Shown here piece after piece: positions 25,251-34,425 of a DNA stretch of 64,000 nt. Made by a program: the position numbers and the translations under genes. The stretch comes from Dyadobacter soli. Its GTDB lineage: Bacteria; Bacteroidota; Bacteroidia; Cytophagales; Spirosomataceae. Every line of letters begins with the position of its first letter. Positions within the stretch are counted from its first letter, which is position 1. The DNA lies in NCBI RefSeq assembly GCF_900101885.1, contig NZ_FNAN01000025.1:52616-116615 (forward strand), read 5' to 3'. The notes under the pieces were generated by a model. It worked only from the letters and a program-made list of their open reading frames with translations. It was not told the origin of the DNA and did no database searches.

Positions 25251-26117
25251 ATGAAAGCACAATTTGAAGCATTTCAGCCGCTGCCTGATTCCTCGTTCCG
25301 CATATTCTGGTACGAGGTCGCCGAGTTTGACGCGCCCTGGCATTACCACCCTGAATATGAGCTCACGGTGATCCTCCAAAGCGAGGGAATTCGCTATGTG
25401 GGTAATAGTATGGAGAGCTTCGAGGCAGGTGACCTGGTACTGCTCGGTCCGAACCTGCCGCATTGCTGGAAGAACACTCCCGACAGCGCAGGCCCGGCGA
25501 GTTCGATCGTCGTGCAATGGCCGGGTGAGTTTATGGGAAATGGCTGGCAGGATGTCGAGGAGTTCAAGTCGGTGAAGCGTTTGCTGCAACTGGCCGGGCA
25601 GGGGATCCGATTCGGTCAGGACGTCTCGGCGCGTGTTACACCAATGCTGGCGGAAATGCTGGAAATGCAGCCATTTCCCCGCCTGATGAAGTTCCTGGAA
25701 GTGCTCGAACTGCTCGCTGCCGTGAAAAACTGCCATTTCCTTTGCGAACAGGGGTTTGCATATCCACTTAACTACGAGGATAACCAGCGCATTAACACTG
25801 TTTACAATTACATCCGGGAGCATTATGCCGGGCACATTACCCTGGCTACCCTTTCCAGCCTCGTATGTATGAGCGAGGAGTCTTTCTCCCGCTTTTTCAG
25901 CCGGACTATGCAAAAGCCGCTTTTTACCTTCCTCAACGAGTACCGCATCAACATGGCCTCGAAAATGCTGATCGAAACCGATATGCAGGTTGCCGAGATC
26001 AGTTTCGCCTGTGGCTACGAGAGTCCGCCGTTCTTTTTCAGGCAGTTCCGCAAGTTCGGCGGCATGACGCCCGCCGCCTACCGGAAGCAGTTCAGGACCA
26101 TGGAAGCCGGAGGATAA
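25251..26117 (+). CDS. AraC family transcriptional regulator with cupin sensor
   Basis: A 288-residue regulator. N-terminal cupin sensor (about 1-110) with WHYHPEYELTVIL near 28-40 and GDLVLLGPNLPHCW near 62-75. The C-terminal double HTH covers about 185-285 (ITLATLSSLVCMSEESFSRFF and VAEISFACGYESPPFFFRQF). It is divergent from the PhyH-type dioxygenase gene, its likely target; the sensor domain suggests a small sugar-like or metabolite ligand. Confidence 0.92.
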   Translation: MKAQFEAFQPLPDSSFRIFWYEVAEFDAPWHYHPEYELTVILQSEGIRYVGNSMESFEAGDLVLLGPNLPHCWKNTPDSAGPASSIVVQWPGEFMGNGWQDVEEFKSVKRLLQLAGQGIRFGQDVSARVTPMLAEMLEMQPFPRLMKFLEVLELLAAVKNCHFLCEQGFAYPLNYEDNQRINTVYNYIREHYAGHITLATLSSLVCMSEESFSRFFSRTMQKPLFTFLNEYRINMASKMLIETDMQVAEISFACGYESPPFFFRQFRKFGGMTPAAYRKQFRTMEAGG

Positions 26118-26182
26118 AGCATCAGAAGCGATACCACGACGCGCTTGCGGACAGACGACTGGAAAGTCTGGATTGACGGCTT

Positions 26183-26701
26183 CTACCGGGCCTTCGCAAA
26201 CGTCTTCAGCAACTTCGCGTCGAACGTTACGTCTACCGCCGGGCCGCCTGAGGCCGACTGGTCGAACTTCAATGTGCCGGCGAGGTGCTCGGGTGTGTCG
26301 GTCGTCAATGTCAGAAATTCATTTTGCGCGGTGCCGGAGTATTGTACGAGCTGGTTGTTCAGGCTGATCCAGTAAAGCAACCGCGGCGCGGCGTCGAGAT
26401 CTACCTGGATGCCTTCAATGTATTGATCCACACAATTCATCGCACCGCACGACTTGATTTTATCGTCGAGCGCATTGGTCGTGAAAATCAGGCGGCGGAT
26501 CTTTTTGCCGCTGTCGAAGCCGTCGGGGCCGGCGATGAAAACGGCGGATTTAATGTTCATATCGAACGATTTGCTGCCGGTTTTGTATGCCAGCTTGCCC
26601 TTGCCGACATCGGTCCGGGTTATGAAAGAGAGCAAAATCAATGCAGCAACGGTAAGCAGCAAACGGGTACCGGTTGCGGGAAAGCGGAAATGTGTTTTCA
26701 T
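26183..26701 (-). CDS. Secreted protein of unknown function
   Basis: A 172-residue protein with a signal peptide or N-terminal anchor (residues 10-27, LLLTVAALILLSF) and no recognised domain. The mature part is a beta-rich sequence with two Cys near residues 86 and 91 (KSCGAMNCVDQ). The ATG at 26701 is preferred to one four codons upstream. It is convergent with the AraC gene and diverges from the exported oxidoreductase at 26905; the 203 bases between contain no feature I can name. Confidence 0.6.
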   Translation of the reverse strand: MKTHFRFPATGTRLLLTVAALILLSFITRTDVGKGKLAYKTGSKSFDMNIKSAVFIAGPDGFDSGKKIRRLIFTTNALDDKIKSCGAMNCVDQYIEGIQVDLDAAPRLLYWISLNNQLVQYSGTAQNEFLTLTTDTPEHLAGTLKFDQSASGGPAVDVTFDAKLLKTFAKAR

Positions 26702-26904
26702 AGGGAGGTGCATTTTGAGATTTGGTAAAAGTTAGGAAAAAACGACGGCTTATTTGCGCATTAGTACCAGTCCGAATACCGATTGATAGCCATAATTGGA
26801 ATATTCAGAGTAAATACTTGAAAAAAAGTACTTAGACGAGTAGTAAATCGGGGTGAAGTACCTGTAATCTGTATATCCATTTCCTAAATCAAATAATCAC
26901 GTAC

Positions 26905-28368
26905 ATGGAAAAAAAGAATACCGTTCAAGAGCAGCCTTCTTCTTCGCGGAGGGATTTCATTAAAGTGGCGGCCGGCGCCGCCGCGGGCGTGATGATCGTC
27001 CCCCGCCACGTGTTGGGCAAAGGCTTTGTGGCACCGAGCGATAAAATTACCGTGGCAGCGGTAGGCGCGGGCGGAAAAGGAACTTCCGACATTGCCAATT
27101 TCTTCAAAAGCGGTAAAGCCAATATCGGCTACCTGTGCGATGTGGACGACAGACGTGCAGCCACCTCCGTTAAGAACTTCCCACAAGCCAAGTATTACAA
27201 AGACTGGCGGGAAATGTTTGAGAAAGAATCCAAGAGTTTCGACGCGGTATCCGTTTCGACACCCGACCACACGCACGCGGTGGTGGCCATGGCGGCTATG
27301 CAAATGGGCAAGCACGTGTACGTACAAAAACCGATGACGCACGATATTTACGAAGCGCGGATGCTTACCGAAGCGGCGGCGAAATACAAAGTCGTGACGC
27401 AAATGGGTAACCAGGGATCGTCGGGTGACGGCGTGCGCCAGTTGCACGAATGGCACGATGCCGGCATTATCGGTAATGTGCATACGGTTTACATCTGGAC
27501 CAACCGCCCGATCTGGCCGCAAGGTATTCCCTGGCCGACCGACAAGCCAGCCGTTCCGAAAGAGCTCGACTGGAATTTGTGGCTCGGTACGGCACCTTAC
27601 AAAGATTATGTGGACAACCTCATCCCTGGAAGTTGGCGCGGATGGTGGGATTACGGTACCGGCGCATTGGGTGACCTTGGTTGCCACCTTATGGAAGCCC
27701 CATTCCGTATCCTCGACCTGAAATATGCATTGGATATGCAAGCGAGCGTAGGAAGCGTGTTTACGGCATTTGGCAAGCGCGGTATCTTCCCCGACAGCTG
27801 CCCGCCATCGAGCCACGCCACGCTCACATTCCCGAAAACGTCCAAAACAAAAGGACAGGTAACCATGCACTGGATGGACGGCGGTATCAAGCCTGAACGT
27901 CCGGAAGAGCTCGGTGCGAACGAATTGTTCGGGGATGGTAACAGCGGTATCCTTTTCGTGGGTACCAAAGGCAAAATGATGGCTAGCGAATATGCGGCAA
28001 ATCCCCGCCTGTTGCCGCTCTCGCGCATGGAGGAAGTGAAAGTGAAGCAGAAATTCGCACGTGTACCCGGCTCGGCCGACGGCCACTATGCGCAATGGGT
28101 GGAAGGATGTATCGCAGGATATGGTAAAATGGAGCTCAGCTCGCCGTTCGAAAAAGCGGGCCCGCTCACAGAGGCGATCCTGATGGCGAACCTCGCGATC
28201 CGCGGTGCAGATATGCCGAAACCACGCGCCACGGGCAACGGTTTCGACTATCCGGGATCGAACCTGAAAATGCTTTGGGATTATAAAAACATGAAGGTTA
28301 CTAACTTCGACGACGTCAACCAGTGGGTAAAACGGAACTACCGCGAAGGTTGGAGCCTGGGAGTTTAA
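26905..28368 (+). CDS. Exported Gfo/Idh/MocA family oxidoreductase
   Basis: NAD(P)-binding sugar oxidoreductase of 487 residues with a Tat leader (SSRRDFIKVAAGAAAGVMIV at residues 11-30), so it folds with cofactor before export. Rossmann motif VGAGGKGTSD near 54-63; conserved Lys in YVQKPMTHDIYEA near 140; the second half is the alpha/beta substrate domain. Members of this branch act on sugars or glycosides in the periplasm; the substrate is unknown. A strong hairpin terminator follows the stop. Confidence 0.9.
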   Translation: MEKKNTVQEQPSSSRRDFIKVAAGAAAGVMIVPRHVLGKGFVAPSDKITVAAVGAGGKGTSDIANFFKSGKANIGYLCDVDDRRAATSVKNFPQAKYYKDWREMFEKESKSFDAVSVSTPDHTHAVVAMAAMQMGKHVYVQKPMTHDIYEARMLTEAAAKYKVVTQMGNQGSSGDGVRQLHEWHDAGIIGNVHTVYIWTNRPIWPQGIPWPTDKPAVPKELDWNLWLGTAPYKDYVDNLIPGSWRGWWDYGTGALGDLGCHLMEAPFRILDLKYALDMQASVGSVFTAFGKRGIFPDSCPPSSHATLTFPKTSKTKGQVTMHWMDGGIKPERPEELGANELFGDGNSGILFVGTKGKMMASEYAANPRLLPLSRMEEVKVKQKFARVPGSADGHYAQWVEGCIAGYGKMELSSPFEKAGPLTEAILMANLAIRGADMPKPRATGNGFDYPGSNLKMLWDYKNMKVTNFDDVNQWVKRNYREGWSLGV

Positions 28369-28385
28369 AAGTAAATAAGCAATGC

Positions 28386-28419
28386 AAAAAGCCCTTCTGT
28401 GAAAGCAGGAGGGCTTTTT
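28386..28419. terminator. Bidirectional intrinsic terminator
   Basis: Stem AAAAAGCCCTTCT / AGGAGGGCTTTTT with a single imperfect pair and an 8-base loop, T run on both strands. It lies 17 bases after the oxidoreductase stop and 24 bases from the end of the convergent amidohydrolase gene (28443), so it can serve both. Confidence 0.85.
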
Positions 28420-28442
28420 GGCTTAATGCAAATGCATTTCAA

Positions 28443-29444
28443 CTATATTTTGAACAGCTTTTTAGCATTGTCATAAAGAATTTTCCGCTCTACTTGCTTC
28501 GAAGCAGCGAGCTTCCTGATCTCCGCGATTGTTTGCGAACCCTGGCATTTTGCTCCCGAACCAATATGATCGTCACAATCGCTGCCGTAGAGGAGCTTGT
28601 CCTGGTGCCGAGTCAGGAACTCACGGGCGTGGTCTTCGTCGCGCGTCATGGAAAGGAGGCCGGAGCCTGCGGACATGTCGCCGAACATGTTCGGGTAATC
28701 ACTTAACAGCCTGTCGGTGAGGCCGCCGCGTATGACTTTGGTTTTGGGATACAAAATACTTTGATCCGAATGATTTTTATCGATATTAGCCCACCAGGTT
28801 TGTGCGTGACCGATAAAATTCACCTTCGGGTATTTTTCAAGCATTTTCGGGAAACGCTCGAAATTGTAATTGAACATTTGAAACTGCCAATGCATCAGCA
28901 CCGGCACGTTATGTTCTTCGGCCAGTTTGTAAATACGCTGCATTTCCTTAGAATCGCAATCCACCCCGAATTTCAGCTCGCCGATCAGGCGGCCGCCCAG
29001 TTTCAGGTATTTTTCAATTTCCTGCACGGCGTCGGGCAGGTCGGGGACTTCATTGGAACCGAAAGTAAACTCGCCGGGATATTTTTGAGCGATGCCGTAA
29101 CAAGCTTCATTCCCTGCACATTGCGCTTGCAAGCCATTCGTTTTTCCCTGATGCGTGGACGTCCCGAATGCGGGCGTGCCCGCAGGTAGGAGGATCGTAT
29201 GCGTGATGCCCATCGCCCGCTGGTGCATTACGAGCACGTCATCCGGGCGCGCGGCGTAATGCACATGCTGATGAATATCGATGATTGGTTCCGGAGTGGA
29301 TACTTCCCGAGTGGATACTTCCGGACTATCATTCACGACCAACTCATGCCCACCCATGACAATCCCCGGCAACACCGCAGCCCCAACGCCCAAAACGGCA
29401 CTGTTTCTCAAAAAATCCCGACGGCTAAACAGCTTTTCCTTCAT
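28443..29444 (-). CDS. Exported amidohydrolase family protein (PF04909 type)
   Basis: TIM-barrel metal-dependent hydrolase or decarboxylase, 333 residues. Tat-like leader (LFSRRDFLRNSAVLGVGAAV). Metal-ligand candidates: the HxH-type DIHQHVHYA near residue 52-60, His in VLMHWQFQM near 182, FIGHAQTWW near 211 and the late Asp in LYGSDCDDH near 290. It is the last gene of a minus-strand operon with a HiPIP (12-base gap) and a large dehydrogenase-like protein. Substrate unknown. Confidence 0.85.
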   Translation of the reverse strand: MKEKLFSRRDFLRNSAVLGVGAAVLPGIVMGGHELVVNDSPEVSTREVSTPEPIIDIHQHVHYAARPDDVLVMHQRAMGITHTILLPAGTPAFGTSTHQGKTNGLQAQCAGNEACYGIAQKYPGEFTFGSNEVPDLPDAVQEIEKYLKLGGRLIGELKFGVDCDSKEMQRIYKLAEEHNVPVLMHWQFQMFNYNFERFPKMLEKYPKVNFIGHAQTWWANIDKNHSDQSILYPKTKVIRGGLTDRLLSDYPNMFGDMSAGSGLLSMTRDEDHAREFLTRHQDKLLYGSDCDDHIGSGAKCQGSQTIAEIRKLAASKQVERKILYDNAKKLFKI

Positions 29445-29456
29445 ATGCCAGATGAT

Positions 29457-29810
29457 TTAAACCCGTGGAGCCCAATAAGTACAATGCCCTTCCGGATTAA
29501 CCGGCCCCGTAAAAAGCAGGCACCCGCCACATTCCTTTCCTTCCTGCGCCGGAACCCACAATTTGCAATTATCGCACTGGCTATCCGGCATTGGCGATTT
29601 ATTGGTATAACCCAGCGATTTCCGTTTCTGCACATCGACGGGATCGACGCCGGTGAGGTCTTCGCACGGGTCGGCAGGCGGGGTTGCAGCCTTCGCTGCG
29701 GCTGGTTTTTTCGTCGGCGCGCATTGCGTGTATACCAGACCGCCTATCGCCAGCGCGCCCGTAGCCAGGCTATTTTTCAGGAAGCTCCGCCGGTTTGAAA
29801 TAGTAAGCAT
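29457..29810 (-). CDS. High-potential iron-sulfur protein (HiPIP), exported
   Basis: Small [4Fe-4S] electron carrier of 117 residues. Tat-like leader (NRRSFLKNSLATGALAIGG, residues 6-24), needed because the cluster is built in the cytoplasm. The cluster ligands fit HiPIP spacing: Cys79, Cys82, Cys97 and Cys110, followed by the aromatic TYW. Extra Cys30 (QCAPT, perhaps a lipid site), Cys49 and Cys94 are outside the pattern. It lies between an exported dehydrogenase-like gene and an amidohydrolase gene, suggesting it accepts electrons from a periplasmic oxidation. Confidence 0.85.
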   Translation of the reverse strand: MLTISNRRSFLKNSLATGALAIGGLVYTQCAPTKKPAAAKAATPPADPCEDLTGVDPVDVQKRKSLGYTNKSPMPDSQCDNCKLWVPAQEGKECGGCLLFTGPVNPEGHCTYWAPRV

Positions 29811-29849
29811 ACAGTCGTGATGGTGAATGGTCGGATATTTCCTTTTGGC

Positions 29850-31976
29850 TCAATTGATATTCAGTACTTTTCTAAGTTCGGCCACATGCCGCTTCACGAT
29901 TTCAGGTCCATTATCTTCCAGTTTTTTCAAGTTTTTAGATACAGATTTCTCTGCCTCCCGCTTGTTCGGCGATTTTCGCACACCCTTGAAAAGCCCCGAA
30001 AGCGCAGCTACCGCCCATTCTTTGCCTTGAAGTTTGGTATTGAGCATTTCCAATAGCTCAGCCATTTCATTTTTCTCGTTCCGGAATCCGGTTATGTAGG
30101 CGTAGTCATCGATGAATTGTAGTTTACCGGGAGAAGGTGTATTGAAGAAATTGTTTCTCTCAACAAGTAACCGGAGCATTTCAGGTGAGGAACCTGCTTT
30201 CGAGCTGAGTATACCCAGCCGCCAGGAGGCATTTTCGGTATATTTTTCAGCGCATCCTGCCAGTCCCGTCAGGGCCTCTTTACCAGCGAACTGGCCGGTG
30301 CTGAGGCAAGCCTGATAAGCTACCTGCGGAGCGGCATCCTTTGTGAGCGCGATAATGTCCGGGAGAAATGCGGGGTACTTTTCGGCCAGGATTATGGCAT
30401 GTTCGCGTACCCCGGCGTGCGTGTCGCCCAATGCTTTTTTGACGATCGCTTCATTCAACCCGTCGAGGGCTTCCAGCGTGTAGATTGCGTGAAGTCGCGT
30501 CCTGGGGTCGGCGTGCGTGACGGCCATTTGCTGCAAGGCGGCAATGACGGATTTGTCCTGTTTTTCAACCAGAATCCGTTGCGCATTCAGCCGCCACCAT
30601 TGGTTGGGGTGTGAGAGCAGGGCTGTGAGTTCTGCGGGCGTTTTGGAATGCAGGTCGGGTAGGGTAACGGGTCTTTTCTCACCTGCTTTCGGAAAAACGC
30701 GCCATATGCGGCCATATTGCTCGCCATTGGCAAAGTCCATGTCCTTTTTGAGGTCTTCGGGAATGGAAACGGGCGTTTCAATGTGCTGGCGGTACATGTC
30801 GATTACGTACAGGTATCCGTCCGGCCCGGTTGTCAGGTTAGCGGGGCGGAACCACGGGTCGGTGGAGGCCAGAAACTCGCGGTCTTTTTCACCCTCGGCA
30901 CGGGTGGCGGTGAATGCAGGCGAGCCGTCGGTGGTTTTGATCACATCGCGGTGAATTAGGTTGCCGGCCACGTCGCCGGTGAAAATGTTACCCCTGAACG
31001 CCTCCGGAAAGCCGTCGCCGCCATAAAAAGTACCGCCCGAGGCACCCGTGAAATGGTCGCGGGCCCATTCGGTAAGACCGGTTTTGAGCGAATCGAACTT
31101 GGCCTGCCGGCGGTCGCTCCGTTGCTGGCGCCAGTACGGTGTGGCCGATTTCTGGAACATTTCCAGCTCGTGATCCGAGATATTCACGTCGCTGCGAAAC
31201 GAGGGCAGGTGGTTATGCCGGTGCAGGTAACGCCACGCGATGGGCGATTGTTGAATATGCAATGTGTTTTGCGTATAAAACCGATGCCCCCATTCGTCCA
31301 CCGCCAGCCCGAACTGCCCGCTGCCGGATTCTGCCTCGAACAGCTTTTTATCCAGCCTGAACCTGAAACTACCGCCGGCTACATTCAATGGCGGTGCATC
31401 GGGCCGAAGCGGCGAGGTGATCATTCCGGCCTGGCCGTTGTTATTTGCGTAAATCCAGTTGTCGACCCCGTAACGCATGCTGGTGATCTGCGCTTCGGAA
31501 TTTTTGGCAAAAAAACCGGTGAACAAAACTTCCCGGGAATCGGCCTTGAAATCGCCGTTGGTATCGCGCAGCAGCAGGATATCCGGCGCAGCGCATACGA
31601 TGAGGCCGTCTTTGTAGGGTAAAACACTGGTAGCGCTGGGCAGGCCGTCCGCGAAAACATAAGATTTGTCGATTTTGCCATCGCCGTCGGTGTCTTTCAA
31701 AAGGCGGATGCGGCCTTTGAAGCGACCCGGCTGCGCGTCGTACGGATAATCGCCCATTTCCACAACGAATGCATTGCCCAACGCGTCGAAGACGAGGTCC
31801 ACGGGCGAAAGCACATCGGGTTCGGTGGCAAACGGTTCGATGGCGAATTCCTCCCGGAGCTGGATTGTTTTGGCCGATTCGGTCGGAGTAAGGGCTTCGG
31901 TGTACCGTTTCTGCGCCAGGGCATGAACGGAAAGCAAAGTCAGAGCGGATACTGCAATGGATTTGAGCTGCATCAT
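29850..31976 (-). CDS. Secreted beta-propeller dehydrogenase-like protein with HEAT repeats
   Basis: A 708-residue exported protein (signal peptide 1-21, ending ALA). Residues about 35-445 form a six-bladed propeller of the soluble glucose/sorbosone dehydrogenase-like type, found in membrane-bound dehydrogenases of Planctomycetes (SPVDLVFDALGNAFVVEMGD, GPDGYLYVIDMYR). Residues about 465-620 are HEAT-like helical repeats. Many relatives end in a CxxCH cytochrome c domain; here there is none. A HiPIP gene follows 39 bases downstream and may replace that electron acceptor. It is divergent from the gene at 32188. An adjacent second ATG makes the exact start ambiguous by one codon. Confidence 0.82.
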   Translation of the reverse strand: MMQLKSIAVSALTLLSVHALAQKRYTEALTPTESAKTIQLREEFAIEPFATEPDVLSPVDLVFDALGNAFVVEMGDYPYDAQPGRFKGRIRLLKDTDGDGKIDKSYVFADGLPSATSVLPYKDGLIVCAAPDILLLRDTNGDFKADSREVLFTGFFAKNSEAQITSMRYGVDNWIYANNNGQAGMITSPLRPDAPPLNVAGGSFRFRLDKKLFEAESGSGQFGLAVDEWGHRFYTQNTLHIQQSPIAWRYLHRHNHLPSFRSDVNISDHELEMFQKSATPYWRQQRSDRRQAKFDSLKTGLTEWARDHFTGASGGTFYGGDGFPEAFRGNIFTGDVAGNLIHRDVIKTTDGSPAFTATRAEGEKDREFLASTDPWFRPANLTTGPDGYLYVIDMYRQHIETPVSIPEDLKKDMDFANGEQYGRIWRVFPKAGEKRPVTLPDLHSKTPAELTALLSHPNQWWRLNAQRILVEKQDKSVIAALQQMAVTHADPRTRLHAIYTLEALDGLNEAIVKKALGDTHAGVREHAIILAEKYPAFLPDIIALTKDAAPQVAYQACLSTGQFAGKEALTGLAGCAEKYTENASWRLGILSSKAGSSPEMLRLLVERNNFFNTPSPGKLQFIDDYAYITGFRNEKNEMAELLEMLNTKLQGKEWAVAALSGLFKGVRKSPNKREAEKSVSKNLKKLEDNGPEIVKRHVAELRKVLNIN

Positions 31977-32187
31977 TGCAAGAAAGGTTTAGGAAGTTCG
32001 ACGCGTGTACGTGCACGATTGTTTATCAAGATAGAAATTCATCTTTCGACAAGCAAGCCTGTTGAAGAAGTTTGATTTGTCAGGTAGTATTTCGAAGAAG
32101 AAAGTCAGTATAAAAGTGGTAACGATTCGAAGTAACTTAAAGGCATTTCACGCCCTGGTAACCGTTCGGCTCCGGCCGTTTTTCAGT

Positions 32188-34323
32188 ATGTATTTAAAAA
32201 TCAACCTTTCAAAAATCATTACAACGGGCGCATTAGCCTTGTGGACATTGGCTGTTTCGGCGCAGAATGCGGAACGCTATGCCCCTACAACCGAGCCCGA
32301 CCGCATTATACTCAACGTTACGGCCGATCCTTCGACATCGATGGCGGTCAACTGGCGGACTTCCGACGCCGTGTCGGAAAGTTTCGCCGAAATCGCGGTC
32401 GCCGAGGCTGACCCGCGGTTTGTCTCAAAAGCCCAAAAACAGAAAGCCCGCACCGAAAAACTGGTCTGGGAGAATACGCCGACGGCACACTATCATTCGG
32501 TCATTTTCGAAAACCTGCAACCTGGTACTAAATATGCCTACCGGGTAGGCGGCGAACAGGGGTGGAGCGAATGGATCCATTTCAGCACAGCGGGTACCGC
32601 CGAGCAAAAGCTGTCGTTCCTTTATTATGGCGATGTTCAGGTAAATATCTCTTCGCTTTGGTCACGCGTGGCGCGTGAGGCTTACGCGAAGGCGCCCGAT
32701 GCGCGCCTGGCTATCTACGCGGGCGACCTGATCAACAAAGCTAACCGTGATGTCGAATGGGGCGACTGGTTCCGGGGCGGCGGCTTCATCCATTCCATGA
32801 TCCCCGCATTTCCGACACCCGGCAACCACGATCATTTCGAGACTGCGGAAGGTATCAACACGACATCCGTATTCTGGCGGCCGCAGTTTAAATTGCCCGA
32901 GAACGGTCCGAAAGGTTTGGAAGAAACCTGCTACTATGCAGATATTCAGGGTGTGAGGTTCATTTCGTTAAACTCGGATCAGGTAGATGTATCCGAGCAA
33001 TGGGCGCAGGTACAGAAAGAATGGCTGGAAGGCATTTTGAAAAATAATCCTAACAAATGGACGGTCATCACCTTCCATCACCCGATTTTCTCCCCCAAAA
33101 CCACCCGCGACAACAAGCGCATGCGTGAGACTTTCAAGCCATTGTTCGACCGGTACAAAGTCGACCTTGTGTTGCAGGGGCACGATCACACCTATGCGCG
33201 GGGGATGGCCAACATTCCGATGCAAGAAAAGGGCGCACAATCGGGAACAATGTACGTGGTATCGGTCAGCGGGCCGAAAATGACCGATTCTAATATAGAA
33301 CAAGCCAAATGGATGGACCGCTCGGCTATTTACACGCAGCTTTTTCATGTAGTAAATGTGGAAGGCGGCAAGCTCTCTTTTGACACCTATACGGCCACGG
33401 GCGAGCTCTTCGATGCATTTGACCTGATTAAACAAAAAGGAACGATCAACCGCATTGTCGAACGTGCTCCCCGGCAGGATACCGACCAATTTCCATCCGA
33501 AATCATCAAATTCAAAGCTTCTGATAGTAACCCGCTCTTCAAAGGTACCGGTGACCCGAAAACCTGGGACGAGACAATCCGCGAGCGCGGCTACATCCTG
33601 CGCGAAAACAACAAATATTATATGTGGTACACTGGCTATACCAAAGCCACCGGCGATAGCATGAAATACCTCGGCCTCGCAACTTCCGACGACGGTCTGA
33701 AATGGACGCGCTACGCGAAAAACCCCATTCACACCACATTATGGGTGGAAGATATGTGTGTGTTAAAAGAAGGAAATACCTACTATATGTTTGCCGAGAG
33801 CAAAGACGATATCGCCCATTTGCTCACGTCCACCGACCGCATTCATTGGAAAGATCAGGGCTCGATCGATATCCGCCTCAAAAACGGCTCGCCGATCAGC
33901 AAAGGACCGTACGGCACGCCTACCATCTGGAAGGAAAAAGGCATTTGGTACCTCTTCTACGAGCGAAACGACGCGGCTGTCTGGCTGGCGACAAGCAAAG
34001 ACCTCAAAGCATGGACGAACGTGCAGGATGAGCCCGTATTGAATGCGGGCCCCGAAAAGTACGACGCATTTGCCGTCGCGTTCAACAAAATCATCCAGTA
34101 CAAAGGCCTTTACTATGCCTATTACCATGCTTCGGCGTTCAAGGATTGGCGCGAATGGACGATGAATGTGGCCGTTTCCAAAGACCTCGTCCATTGGAAG
34201 AAATACGCAAATAATCCTATCGCCGGTAACGACGCTTCGAGTGGTTTCCCGGTGTTCGACGGCAAGCAATGGCGGTTTTACACGATGCATCCCGATGTAC
34301 GGGTTTATTATCCGGAAAAATAA
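32188..34323 (+). CDS. Purple acid phosphatase-like metallophosphoesterase fused to a beta-propeller
   Basis: A 711-residue exported protein. Signal peptide 1-26 (ending AVSAQ). Residues about 35-135: fibronectin-like N domain of purple acid phosphatases. Residues about 140-385: calcineurin-like metallophosphoesterase with Asp149 (YGDV), Asp180 (AGDLI), NHD at 213-215, His297 (TFHHP) and GHDH at 331-334. Residues about 440-711: repeated W/Y-rich blades (YYMWYTGYTK, TYYMFAES, WYLFYERND) resembling the five-bladed GH43/GH32-like fold. The start at 32188 is chosen because the signal peptide begins there; the frame runs 126 bases further upstream without a leader-like sequence. Confidence 0.85.
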   Translation: MYLKINLSKIITTGALALWTLAVSAQNAERYAPTTEPDRIILNVTADPSTSMAVNWRTSDAVSESFAEIAVAEADPRFVSKAQKQKARTEKLVWENTPTAHYHSVIFENLQPGTKYAYRVGGEQGWSEWIHFSTAGTAEQKLSFLYYGDVQVNISSLWSRVAREAYAKAPDARLAIYAGDLINKANRDVEWGDWFRGGGFIHSMIPAFPTPGNHDHFETAEGINTTSVFWRPQFKLPENGPKGLEETCYYADIQGVRFISLNSDQVDVSEQWAQVQKEWLEGILKNNPNKWTVITFHHPIFSPKTTRDNKRMRETFKPLFDRYKVDLVLQGHDHTYARGMANIPMQEKGAQSGTMYVVSVSGPKMTDSNIEQAKWMDRSAIYTQLFHVVNVEGGKLSFDTYTATGELFDAFDLIKQKGTINRIVERAPRQDTDQFPSEIIKFKASDSNPLFKGTGDPKTWDETIRERGYILRENNKYYMWYTGYTKATGDSMKYLGLATSDDGLKWTRYAKNPIHTTLWVEDMCVLKEGNTYYMFAESKDDIAHLLTSTDRIHWKDQGSIDIRLKNGSPISKGPYGTPTIWKEKGIWYLFYERNDAAVWLATSKDLKAWTNVQDEPVLNAGPEKYDAFAVAFNKIIQYKGLYYAYYHASAFKDWREWTMNVAVSKDLVHWKKYANNPIAGNDASSGFPVFDGKQWRFYTMHPDVRVYYPEK

Positions 34324-34365
34324 ACTGAAAAAAGTCTCAACGATCGCCACGCTCGAAACGGGCAT

Positions 34366-34423
34366 CGGTGTCTCTGGTTCTGAAAGTGCAAAAAGCGGAC
34401 ATCCGCTCATCAACCAGACACCG
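34366..34423 (+). promoter_or_regulatory. Nested stem-loop ending just before the lipoprotein start
   Basis: Outer arms CGGTGTCT-CT-GGTT (34366-34379) and AACCAGACACCG (34412-34423) pair over 12 bases with a 2-base bulge. Inside is a second perfect hairpin, AGCGGA-CA-TCCGCT (34394-34407). The structure ends two bases before the ATG at 34426, so in RNA it would occlude the translation start. It may terminate the upstream phosphoesterase transcript or regulate the lipoprotein. Confidence 0.55.
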
Positions 34424-34425
34424 TC

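Noticed and set aside
26884..28095. 403-codon open frame antisense to the exported oxidoreductase
   Set aside because: Shadow of the gene at 26905-28368, with Arg/His-rich nonsense composition and no recognisable family.
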